From Alcanivorax quisquiliarum (GTDB lineage: Bacteria; Pseudomonadota; Gammaproteobacteria; Pseudomonadales; Alcanivoracaceae): a DNA stretch of 64,000 nucleotides. The position numbers and the translations under genes were made by a program. The notes under the pieces are model-generated. The model was given only the letters and a program-made list of their open reading frames with translations. It did not search any database and was not told the origin of the DNA. Location: positions 57,668 to 121,667 of the forward strand of contig NZ_JALKII010000009.1 of assembly GCF_023051175.1 (NCBI RefSeq). The letters are read 5' to 3'. Shown piece by piece: positions 57,390 through 64,000 of the stretch. How positions within the stretch are numbered: the stretch's first letter is position 1; the number at the start of each line of letters is the position of its first letter.

Positions 57390-57929
57390 TCAGCCTTTCA
57401 TCGGGAAGTTGAAGGCGCGCAGCAGTGCGCGAGCCTCATCGTCAGTCTTGGCCGTCGTGGTAATGGTGATATCCAGACCACGCAGCTTGTCGATCTTGTC
57501 GTACTCGATCTCCGGGAACACGATCTGCTCGCGCAGCCCCATCGAGTAGTTGCCACGACCGTCAAACGACTTCGGGTTCAGCCCGCGGAAGTCACGCACT
57601 CGCGGAATCGCCACGTCGATCAGACGGCCAAGGAACTCGTACATCCGCGCCTGGCGCAGAGTAACCTTGCAACCAATCGGCCAGCCTTCACGGATCTTGA
57701 ACCCTGCCACGGACTTACGCGCATTGTTCACGATCGGCTTCTGACCGGAGATCGCAGTCATATCGGACAGTGCACCATCCAGTATCTTGCGATCCTGGGC
57801 AGCCTCACCCACACCCATGTTCAGGGTGATCTTGGTGATCCGCGGCACCTCCATGACGTTCTTGTAGCCGAACTCCTCGATGAGTTTCGGCACAACCTCT
57901 TTTTTGTACAGCTCTTTCAGAGTACTCAT
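57390..57929 (-). CDS. rplE: 50S ribosomal protein L5
   Basis: A 179-residue 5S rRNA-binding protein: [45 protein letters not shown] and the terminal [13 protein letters not shown]. Length equals E. coli. Confidence 0.98.
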   Translation of the reverse strand: MSTLKELYKKEVVPKLIEEFGYKNVMEVPRITKITLNMGVGEAAQDRKILDGALSDMTAISGQKPIVNNARKSVAGFKIREGWPIGCKVTLRQARMYEFLGRLIDVAIPRVRDFRGLNPKSFDGRGNYSMGLREQIVFPEIEYDKIDKLRGLDITITTTAKTDDEARALLRAFNFPMKG

Positions 57930-57944
57930 GCTTTACCCAACCTG

Positions 57945-58259
57945 TCAGGCGCCGACTACTTCGCCATTGGACTTGAAGAAACGGACTTTCTTGCCGTCTT
58001 CGACCCGGAAGCCCACGCGGTCGGCTTTCTCCGAGGCAGGATTCCAGATCGCCACATTGGAGTGGTGAAGACTGGCTTCCTTCTCGACAATACCGCCCTG
58101 AACGCCACGCTGCGGATTCGCTCGCATGTGCTTCTTGACAATATTCACGCCGGCAACCACCAGGCGGCCGTTGGCCAGCACTTTCGTGACTTTGCCACGC
58201 TTACCTTTGTCTTTTCCGGCGATTACGATGACTTCGTCATCTCGCTTGATCTTGCGCAT
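57945..58259 (-). CDS. rplX: 50S ribosomal protein L24
   Basis: A 104-residue protein with the KOW motif ([22 protein letters not shown]). I take ATG 58257-58259 (MRKIKRDD) to match the family length; a GTG three codons earlier is possible. Confidence 0.95.
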   Translation of the reverse strand: MRKIKRDDEVIVIAGKDKGKRGKVTKVLANGRLVVAGVNIVKKHMRANPQRGVQGGIVEKEASLHHSNVAIWNPASEKADRVGFRVEDGKKVRFFKSNGEVVGA

Positions 58260-58274
58260 TACCTTCACCCGCCT

Positions 58275-58643
58275 TTACAGAACTTCAGGTGCCAGGGAAA
58301 TAATCTTCATGAACTGCTCGGTACGCAGCTCCCGGGTCACCGGGCCGAAGATCCGGGTACCGATCGGTGCCTTGTTGGTGTTCAACAGGACCGCGGCATT
58401 TTCATCAAAACGTATTACTGAGCCATCCGGGCGACGCACACCTTTACGCGTACGCACCACCACTGCGTTCATCACGTCGCCTTTCTTGACGCGACCACGC
58501 GGAATGGCTTCTTTCACAGTGACCTTGATGATGTCACCGATGCCGGCATAGCGGCGATGGGAACCACCCAGCACCTTGATACATTGTACCCGGCGCGCAC
58601 CGCTGTTATCGGCCACTTCAAGCATGCTTTCGGTCTGAATCAT
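58275..58643 (-). CDS. rplN: 50S ribosomal protein L14
   Basis: A 122-residue protein: [39 protein letters not shown]. First gene of the spc group; a small hairpin (58663-58678) lies in the 51-bp spacer before it. Confidence 0.98.
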   Translation of the reverse strand: MIQTESMLEVADNSGARRVQCIKVLGGSHRRYAGIGDIIKVTVKEAIPRGRVKKGDVMNAVVVRTRKGVRRPDGSVIRFDENAAVLLNTNKAPIGTRIFGPVTRELRTEQFMKIISLAPEVL

Positions 58644-58662
58644 GGCTTTATCTCTCCAACTC

Positions 58663-58678
58663 CTGCCTCTGCAGGCAG
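58663..58678 (-). repeat. Small hairpin before rplN
   Basis: CTGCCT and AGGCAG around CTGC, in the rpsQ-rplN spacer at the S10/spc junction. May affect the ratio of the two operon parts. Confidence 0.35.
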
Positions 58679-58694
58679 CCTCAGCAACGCCAGG

Positions 58695-58964
58695 TCAGGC
58701 TTGTTGAGCCTGTTCTACAACGCTAACCAGTTTCCAGGTCTTCTTCTTGGAAAACGGCCGGCACTCTTCAATGGTGACCAGATCACCTTCACGGCACTGG
58801 TTCTCTTCGTCATGTGCCATCAGCTTGGTGGAACGACGAATGAACTTGCCATACAGCGGGTGCTTCACCTGACGCTCGACCAAAACAGTGATGGTCTTTT
58901 CGGCCTTGTTCGAGATCACCTTGCCGGTGGCCGTCCGCTTCGTTTTCTGATTCGCTTCAGCCAT
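58695..58964 (-). CDS. rpsQ: 30S ribosomal protein S17
   Basis: An 89-residue OB-fold protein: [43 protein letters not shown]. Two bases separate it from rpmC. Confidence 0.98.
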   Translation of the reverse strand: MAEANQKTKRTATGKVISNKAEKTITVLVERQVKHPLYGKFIRRSTKLMAHDEENQCREGDLVTIEECRPFSKKKTWKLVSVVEQAQQA

Positions 58965-58966
58965 GA

Positions 58967-59158
58967 CTATTTACCCTGCTTCTCTCTGAGGATGGTCTTC
59001 ACGCGCGCGATGTCACGACGGACCGCCCCGATTTCATGCGTTTTCGAAAGCTGGCCGGAGGCCTGCTTCATGCGCTGCTTGAATTGCGTTTCGAACAGGC
59101 TCTCAAGATCCTGTTGCAGCGCTTCAACGCTCTTTTCTCTGAGTTCGCTCGCTTTCAT
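58967..59158 (-). CDS. rpmC: 50S ribosomal protein L29
   Basis: A 63-residue helical hairpin protein: [37 protein letters not shown]. Located at the polypeptide exit. Confidence 0.98.
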   Translation of the reverse strand: MKASELREKSVEALQQDLESLFETQFKQRMKQASGQLSKTHEIGAVRRDIARVKTILREKQGK

Positions 59159-59161
59159 GGC

Positions 59162-59575
59162 TTACATCACCGTTCTGATCACGACGCGGGTGCTGAACGG
59201 CAGCTTGGCCGCAGCCAGACGGAACGCTTCACGTGCCACGTCGTCTGCCACACCTTCCATTTCGTACAGCATCTTGCCCGGCTGGATCTGCGCCACCCAG
59301 TACTCGACACCACCTTTACCTTTACCCATCCGCACTTCGAGCGGCTTCTTGGTAATCGGCTTGTCCGGGAACACCCGGATCCAGATCTTGCCGCCACGCT
59401 TGATGTGACGGGTCATGGCACGGCGGGCTGCCTCGATCTGGCGTGCGGTCAAACGGCCACGGCCGACTGCCTGCAGCCCAATGGTCCCGAAAGAGACCTT
59501 GCTGCCCCGTTGTGCCAGGCCGCGGTTACGGCCCTTCATGACTTTGCGGAATTTGGTTCGCTTCGGCTGCAACAT
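59162..59575 (-). CDS. rplP: 50S ribosomal protein L16
   Basis: A 137-residue protein: [56 protein letters not shown]. It contacts the A-site tRNA region. Confidence 0.98.
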   Translation of the reverse strand: MLQPKRTKFRKVMKGRNRGLAQRGSKVSFGTIGLQAVGRGRLTARQIEAARRAMTRHIKRGGKIWIRVFPDKPITKKPLEVRMGKGKGGVEYWVAQIQPGKMLYEMEGVADDVAREAFRLAAAKLPFSTRVVIRTVM

Positions 59576-59588
59576 CGTTCGCTACCCT

Positions 59589-60287
59589 TTAGCCACGGCC
59601 GCCGCGCTTTCTCGGCGCCTTGGTCTGCTTCTCTTCCTGTGCGGCGGCTTGTTCCATACCACCCAGAATCTCTCCACGGAAGACCCATACCTTGACACCG
59701 ATGGTGCCGTAGGTGGTTTCTGCACGCACACTCGCATAGTCGATATCCGCACGCAGGGTATGCAGTGGCACTCGGCCTTCACGGTACCATTCGGTACGTG
59801 CGATCTCTGCACCGCCCAGGCGGCCCGATACCTGAACCCGGATACCTTCGGCGCCTGCCTTCATGGCATTCTGCACAGCGCGCTTCATGGCCCGGCGGAA
59901 CATTACCCGGCGCTCAAGCTGCCCGGCGATATTCTCTGCGACCAGACGGGCATCGACGTCGGGCTTGCGCACCTCCTCGATATTGATGTGCACCGGCACA
60001 CCCATCTTGTCTGCTACTTCACGGCGCAGGCGCTCTACATCTTCACCTTTCTTGCCGATCACGATGCCGGGGCGTGCCGTACTGATGGTGATCCGCACGT
60101 TCTCGCTCGGGCGCTCGATCTTGATCCGGCTTACCGATGCATTCTTCAGGCGTTTGTGCAGGTACTCACGCACTTCAAGGTCGGTAACCAGATAGTCGGC
60201 GTACTGCTTCGGGTTCGCGTACCAGAGCGAGTTGTGCTCCTTGACGATACCCAGGCGAATGCCGACCGGATGAACTTTCTGACCCAT
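59589..60287 (-). CDS. rpsC: 30S ribosomal protein S3
   Basis: A 232-residue protein starting [24 protein letters not shown], with a KH domain ([18 protein letters not shown]). An upstream in-frame extension overlapping rplV is not part of the family. The C-terminal tail is Lys/Arg/Gly rich. Confidence 0.98.
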   Translation of the reverse strand: MGQKVHPVGIRLGIVKEHNSLWYANPKQYADYLVTDLEVREYLHKRLKNASVSRIKIERPSENVRITISTARPGIVIGKKGEDVERLRREVADKMGVPVHINIEEVRKPDVDARLVAENIAGQLERRVMFRRAMKRAVQNAMKAGAEGIRVQVSGRLGGAEIARTEWYREGRVPLHTLRADIDYASVRAETTYGTIGVKVWVFRGEILGGMEQAAAQEEKQTKAPRKRGGRG

Positions 60288-60291
60288 CTGA

Positions 60292-60636
60292 TTACTCCTC
60301 GCCTTCCGACACTTTGACGGTGATGTGGCAGGTGCGCTTGGTGATGCGATCAGCACGACCTTTGGCACGTGGCTTGATGCGCTTCAGCGACATCCCTTCG
60401 TCCACAAAAATCGTGGACACTTTCAGCTCATCCACATCAGCGCCGTCGTTGTTTTCCGCGTTGGCGATTGCGGACTCCAGCACCTTCTTCACAATTTTGG
60501 CGGCTTTCTTCGGGCTGAACGCCAGCACGTTAAGTGCCTTTTCAACCTTCAGACCACGCACCTGGTCTGCTACCAGACGCGCTTTCTGTGCCGAGATTCT
60601 TGCCCCGCGCAGGCGGGCTGCAACTTCAGTCGCCAT
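60292..60636 (-). CDS. rplV: 50S ribosomal protein L22
   Basis: A 114-residue protein: [22 protein letters not shown], the long beta hairpin lining the exit tunnel near [24 protein letters not shown]. Confidence 0.98.
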   Translation of the reverse strand: MATEVAARLRGARISAQKARLVADQVRGLKVEKALNVLAFSPKKAAKIVKKVLESAIANAENNDGADVDELKVSTIFVDEGMSLKRIKPRAKGRADRITKRTCHITVKVSEGEE

Positions 60637-60652
60637 GGTTATTCACCCACCC

Positions 60653-60928
60653 TTAACGCTTGGACTTCTTGTCCACAATGTGCCCGCGATAGTTGCGGGT
60701 CAGGGCGAACTCGCCCAGCTTGTGGCCAACCATATGTTCCGACACCAGCACAGGAACGTGCTGCTTGCCGTTGTGCACCGCGATGGTCAGGCCGACCATC
60801 TCGGGAATGATCATGGAGCGGCGCGACCAGGTCTTGATCGGCTTGCGGGAGTTAGCTTCCACCGCTTCCTCCACCTTCTTCAGAAGATGGTGATCCACGA
60901 AAGGACCTTTTTTCAGTGAACGTGGCAC
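60653..60928 (-). CDS. rpsS: 30S ribosomal protein S19
   Basis: A 91-residue protein: [49 protein letters not shown] and [16 protein letters not shown]. Confidence 0.98.
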   Translation of the reverse strand: MPRSLKKGPFVDHHLLKKVEEAVEANSRKPIKTWSRRSMIIPEMVGLTIAVHNGKQHVPVLVSEHMVGHKLGEFALTRNYRGHIVDKKSKR

Positions 60929-60943
60929 GGGCTAATCCTCTTC

Positions 60944-61771
60944 TTACTTCGCACGACGATCGCGAACGATCATCTTGCGGGTACGCTTGTTGGTGCGGGT
61001 CTTGTGGCCCTTGGTCGGCACGCCCCACGGAGTAACCGGATGACGACCACCAGAGGTACGACCCTCACCACCACCGTGCGGGTGATCCACCGGGTTCATG
61101 GCAACACCACGAACCGTCGGACGCACGCCGCGCCAGCGGGCCGCGCCCGCCTTGCCCAAAGACTTCAGGCTGTGCTCGCTGTTTGACACCTCGCCCAGCG
61201 TTGCACGACATTCCGCATGAACCTTGCGCATTTCGCCGGAGCGCAGGCGCAGAGTCACATAGTGGCCATCCTTCGCCAGCACCTGCACCGAGGTGCCCGC
61301 CGAACGTGCCAGCTGGCCACCCTTGCCCGGGCGCATCTCCACGTTATGCACCGTGGAACCCAGCGGGATGTTGCGCAGCGGCAATGCGTTGCCGGTCTTG
61401 ATCGGCGCATCTTGCCCGGAGCGCACCACGTCACCTGCCTTGATACCTTTCGGCGCCAGAATATAACGACGCTCACCATCCAGGTATTTCAGCAATGCAA
61501 TATGTGCAGAACGGTTCGGATCGTATTCCAGACGCTCAACTTCGGCATTGACGCCGTCCTTGTTGCGACGAAAATCGACCAGACGATACTTCTGCTTGTG
61601 ACCACCACCCTTGTGACGGGTTGTGATCCGGCCGTTATGGTTCCGGCCTCCATTCTTCGCCTTGCTTTCGGTCAGCGGCCCGTAGGGAGCACCTTTATGC
61701 AGCTCTCCACTCACCACCTTGACCACAAAGCGGCGGCCAGGAGAAGTCGGCTTACACTTCACGATCGCCAT
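60944..61771 (-). CDS. rplB: 50S ribosomal protein L2
   Basis: A 275-residue protein of the peptidyl transferase region. [19 protein letters not shown] at the start and the signature [18 protein letters not shown] in the C-terminal part. Confidence 0.99.
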   Translation of the reverse strand: MAIVKCKPTSPGRRFVVKVVSGELHKGAPYGPLTESKAKNGGRNHNGRITTRHKGGGHKQKYRLVDFRRNKDGVNAEVERLEYDPNRSAHIALLKYLDGERRYILAPKGIKAGDVVRSGQDAPIKTGNALPLRNIPLGSTVHNVEMRPGKGGQLARSAGTSVQVLAKDGHYVTLRLRSGEMRKVHAECRATLGEVSNSEHSLKSLGKAGAARWRGVRPTVRGVAMNPVDHPHGGGEGRTSGGRHPVTPWGVPTKGHKTRTNKRTRKMIVRDRRAK

Positions 61772-61777
61772 GATTGA

Positions 61778-62080
61778 TTACCCCTGCTCTGCCGCCAGAA
61801 AATCGATGTCCTGGCCTGCCTGCAAAGAGACATAAGCCTTTTTCCAGTCGCTGCGCTTGCCCTGAACCCGGCCAAACACTTTCTGTTTGCCCTTGACGTT
61901 CACGGTCTGCACTGACTCGACCTTGACATCAAACAGCTTCTCGACAGCTTTTTTGATCTCAAGCTTGGAAGCATCCCGAGCCACCTTGAAGACGACCTGA
62001 TTGGCCTTCTCGGCGACAATGCTTGCCTTTTCGGATACGTGCGGTGCCAGCAGCACCTTGAAGATACGCTCCTGGTTCAT
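61778..62080 (-). CDS. rplW: 50S ribosomal protein L23
   Basis: A 100-residue protein docking SRP and trigger factor at the tunnel exit: [45 protein letters not shown]. Overlaps rplD by 4 bp (ATGA). Confidence 0.98.
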   Translation of the reverse strand: MNQERIFKVLLAPHVSEKASIVAEKANQVVFKVARDASKLEIKKAVEKLFDVKVESVQTVNVKGKQKVFGRVQGKRSDWKKAYVSLQAGQDIDFLAAEQG

Positions 62081-62679
62081 GCCAGCGCCTCCTCAAGCTT
62101 TTTCAGCGCCGGCACAGTCACCAGCACCTTTTCAAAAGCGATCAGGCTGACAGGGTCGATACCAGCGGCATCGCGCACATCAACGTGCGGCAGGTTGCGG
62201 GCAGACAAGAACAGGTTCTCGTCCACTTCATCCGCCACAATCAGCACGTTGGCCAGATCCAGCGCCTTCAGTTTTTCCAGCAGCGCCTTGGTTTTCGGTG
62301 CCTCGACCTTGAAGTCGTCGACAACCACCAAACGCTCCTGACGGACCAACTCGGAGAAAATGCACTGTAGCGCGCCACGATACATTTTCCGGTTGACCTT
62401 TTGCTCGTAATCACGCGGCTTGGCTGCGAATGTCACGCCACCACCACGCCAGATCGGGCTGCGGATGGTGCCCGCACGCGCACGACCAGTACCTTTTTGG
62501 CGCCACGGCTTCTTGCCGCCGCCACTTACTTCCGAACGAGTTTTCTGCGCCTTGCTACCCTGGCGGCCGGCAGCCATATAGGCCACAACAACCTGATGCA
62601 CCAGCGGCTCGTTGAAGTCCTTCCCGAAGGCGACCTCAGACACAGAAACAGTTCCTCCAGAGGCAGTATTGAGATTCAT
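62077..62679 (-). CDS. rplD: 50S ribosomal protein L4
   Basis: A 200-residue protein: [43 protein letters not shown] is the extended loop lining the tunnel. In E. coli L4 represses its own S10 operon by causing termination in the leader; the leader hairpin at 63731-63766 is a candidate target. Confidence 0.98.
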   Translation of the reverse strand: MNLNTASGGTVSVSEVAFGKDFNEPLVHQVVVAYMAAGRQGSKAQKTRSEVSGGGKKPWRQKGTGRARAGTIRSPIWRGGGVTFAAKPRDYEQKVNRKMYRGALQCIFSELVRQERLVVVDDFKVEAPKTKALLEKLKALDLANVLIVADEVDENLFLSARNLPHVDVRDAAGIDPVSLIAFEKVLVTVPALKKLEEALA

Positions 62680-62694
62680 CCTCTATATCCTCTC

Positions 62695-63330
62695 TCAGGC
62701 CTTCGCCTTCACTGCCGGGCGGACGATAACGTCAGCGCCAGCTGCGCCAGGTACCGCGCCTTTGATCAGCAGCAGATTCTTTTCGGCATCCACACGCACC
62801 ACCTCCAGGTTCTGGACAGTGACACGCTCGGCCCCCATATGACCTGCCATTTTCTTGCCCTTGAACACGCGCCCAGGGCTCTGGTTCTGGCCAGTGGAAC
62901 CCGGCACACGGTGAGACAAGGAGTTGCCGTGGGTAGCGTCCTGACCGCTGAAGTTCCAGCGCTTGATAGTGCCCTGGAAGCCTTTACCCTTGGAGATACC
63001 GGTAACGTCTACGGTCTGACCCGCTTCGAACACGTCAGCAGCAATCTCGCCACCAGCAGCCAGCTCGCCCGGCTCGCCCCGGAACTCCCACACACCACGA
63101 CCAGCCTCGACACCAGCTTTGGCAAAATGCCCGGCGGCAGGACGGGTTACGCGGGAAGCGCGGCGCTCGCCAGTGGTGACCTGCACCCCCTGGTAGCCAT
63201 CCGTTTCTTCGGTTCTGATCTGGGTGATCCGGTTCGGGCTCACCTCGATGACGGTTACTGGAATGCTGGCGCCATCCTCGGTGAAGACCCGAGTCATGCC
63301 GCACTTCCGACCGACTACACCAATAGCCAT
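62695..63330 (-). CDS. rplC: 50S ribosomal protein L3
   Basis: A 211-residue protein: [30 protein letters not shown] and the loop [47 protein letters not shown]. Confidence 0.98.
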   Translation of the reverse strand: MAIGVVGRKCGMTRVFTEDGASIPVTVIEVSPNRITQIRTEETDGYQGVQVTTGERRASRVTRPAAGHFAKAGVEAGRGVWEFRGEPGELAAGGEIAADVFEAGQTVDVTGISKGKGFQGTIKRWNFSGQDATHGNSLSHRVPGSTGQNQSPGRVFKGKKMAGHMGAERVTVQNLEVVRVDAEKNLLLIKGAVPGAAGADVIVRPAVKAKA

Positions 63331-63375
63331 TGTCTACCTCTTCACAACCAGCCACGGCCACACCGCGGCGTGCCG

Positions 63376-63687
63376 TTATCCCAGGCTGATCTGCACGTCC
63401 ACGCCAGCAGCCAGATCCAGTTTCATCAGCGCATCCACGGTCTTGTCCGTGGGCTCGACGATATCCACCAGGCGCTTGTGGGTACGGATCTCGTATTGAT
63501 CTCGCGCATCCTTGTTCACATGCGGCGAAACCAACACCGTAAATTTTTCCTTGCGCGTCGGCAGCGGGATAGGCCCCTGAACCTGCGCACCGGTGCGTTT
63601 TGCCGTATCGACGATCTCCTGGGCGGACTGATCGATCAGGCGATGATCAAAGGCCTTGAGCCGGATACGGATTCTCTGGTTAGCCAT
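63376..63687 (-). CDS. rpsJ: 30S ribosomal protein S10
   Basis: A 103-residue protein, start [33 protein letters not shown], the same length as in E. coli; the frame extends upstream into the leader but lacks a ribosome site there. GGAG lies about 13 bases upstream. It is also NusE in transcription antitermination. First gene of the S10 operon. Confidence 0.98.
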   Translation of the reverse strand: MANQRIRIRLKAFDHRLIDQSAQEIVDTAKRTGAQVQGPIPLPTRKEKFTVLVSPHVNKDARDQYEIRTHKRLVDIVEPTDKTVDALMKLDLAAGVDVQISLG

Positions 63688-63730
63688 AGCTAACAAACTC
63701 CAGACTGTTTCAAACCATACTTCAGATGGC

Positions 63731-63766
63731 AAAAAACCCGCCCGACCTTCCTCGGAAGGCGGTGGG
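63731..63766 (-). terminator. Leader attenuator hairpin before rpsJ
   Basis: On the minus strand CCCACCGCCTTCC pairs imperfectly with GGAAGGTCGGGCGGG around GA, followed by six T residues (63736-63731). It is a full terminator-like structure inside the untranslated leader, 45-80 bp before the rpsJ start. Control by L4 is known in E. coli and inferred here. Confidence 0.65.
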
Positions 63767-63806
63767 TAGCAAATCAGTCCCGGGAACGATGCCCCGGTTG
63801 GTTCGG

Positions 63807-63833
63807 CCTCCCCGCCATTTCGGGGCGGAGAGG
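63807..63833 (-). promoter_or_regulatory. Stable leader hairpin just after the S10 promoter
   Basis: CCTCTCCGCC and GGCGGGGAGG pair over 10 bp (one G-T wobble) around CCGAAAT, at the start of the predicted leader RNA. It precedes the attenuator hairpin. Confidence 0.5.
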
Positions 63834-63839
63834 GCGCGA

Positions 63840-63868
63840 ATCTTACAGAAGAAGCAGGCTCGGGGCAA
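63840..63868 (-). promoter_or_regulatory. S10 operon promoter
   Basis: On the minus strand TTGCCC (63868-63863), 17 bp, TAAGAT (63845-63840). Its -35 region lies inside the terminator-like hairpin after tuf. Confidence 0.65.
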
Positions 63869-63883
63869 GCCCCTGACCTGCTT
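63848..63883 (-). terminator. Terminator-like hairpin after tuf
   Basis: On the minus strand AAGCAGG (63883-63877) pairs with CCTGCTT (63858-63852), and inner GGGG/CCCC extends it; CTTCTTCT-like pyrimidines follow. It is 10 bp past the tuf stop. The U-run is weak. Confidence 0.5.
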
Positions 63884-63892
63884 TAATCTGCA

Positions 63893-64000
63893 TCAGGCGA
63901 GAATTTTTGCTACCACGCCGGCACCGACAGTACGGCCACCTTCACGAATAGCAAAACGCAGGCCGTCTTCCATGGCGATCGGCGCGATCAGCTTCACGGT
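63893..64000 (-). CDS. tuf: Elongation factor Tu (partial, C-terminus)
   Basis: The last 35 codons are visible: [20 protein letters not shown] and [14 protein letters not shown], the universal EF-Tu C-terminus of domain 3. It delivers aminoacyl-tRNA to the ribosome. The rest lies outside the window. tuf upstream of rpsJ is the usual str-S10 junction. Confidence 0.98.
   Translation of the reverse strand, partial: TVKLIAPIAMEDGLRFAIREGGRTVGAGVVAKILA

Overview
The window is a high-GC chromosomal segment of a gammaproteobacterium. The gene order resembles Pseudomonas and marine oil-degrading relatives: fimT-pilV-pilW beside ispH-fkpB-lspA-ileS-ribF-murJ-rpsT; ispB beside rplU-rpmA-obgE-proB; and uvrA-MFS-ssb close to rplQ. 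A bacterial alcohol-forming fatty acyl-CoA reductase resembling the Marinobacter wax-ester enzyme, a PHA-type phasin and a long-chain alcohol oxidase-like GMC protein together suggest an Alcanivorax- or Marinobacter-like organism. This taxonomic call is inference from gene content and order, not from a database search. No tRNA, rRNA, insertion sequence, prophage or CRISPR array was seen.

Region by region. 1-1323: minor pseudopilins of the type IV pilus (the cluster continues off the left edge). 1454-8905: minus-strand housekeeping run (ispH, fkpB, lspA, ileS, ribF, murJ). 8974-9438: rpsT with its own promoter, leader hairpin, TTG start and terminator. 9964-15328: cytochrome b561, then proB-obgE-rpmA-rplU divergent from ispB. 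15368-21471: small genes (YajG-like lipoprotein, Rdx/SelW-like protein, CPXCG protein, HIT protein, AraC-type regulator), a phasin with three internal repeats, and an ABC1-family kinase. 21793-28745: a small outer-membrane beta-barrel divergent from a 7TMR-DISM hybrid histidine kinase, a MoxR/VWA pair, a monooxygenase-like small protein and a dienelactone hydrolase-like protein. 28970-35906: the most distinctive accessory block, a lipid-redox cluster of fatty acyl-CoA reductase, a second SDR that is a paralogue of the reductase C-terminal half, a GMC oxidoreductase, an unrecognised 150-residue protein and a lipocalin-like protein. 36002-38564: class III nucleotide cyclase and a helical repeat lipoprotein. 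38663-42594: type II secretion genes gspD, gspC and gspN only. 42609-48716: ssb, MFS transporter, a CsgD-like regulator and uvrA. 48806-49651: an unrecognised lipoprotein.

49960-64000: the complete S10-spc-alpha ribosomal protein superoperon on the minus strand, from rpsJ to rplQ, including secY, rpmJ and rpoA, with the 3' end of tuf at the right edge. Sigma-70-like promoters are visible before rpsJ (63840-63868) and before rpsM (52936-52964). A terminator-like hairpin with a U-tract in the rpsJ leader suggests attenuation control, as known for the S10 leader of E. coli. 

The parts worth a second look are the lipid-redox cluster, the 9-bp palindrome between the outer-membrane gene and the sensor kinase, the rpsT and rpsJ leader structures, the repeat-built phasin and the orphan CsgD-like regulator. 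None of these is proven to be a new system; they are hypotheses drawn from sequence alone.
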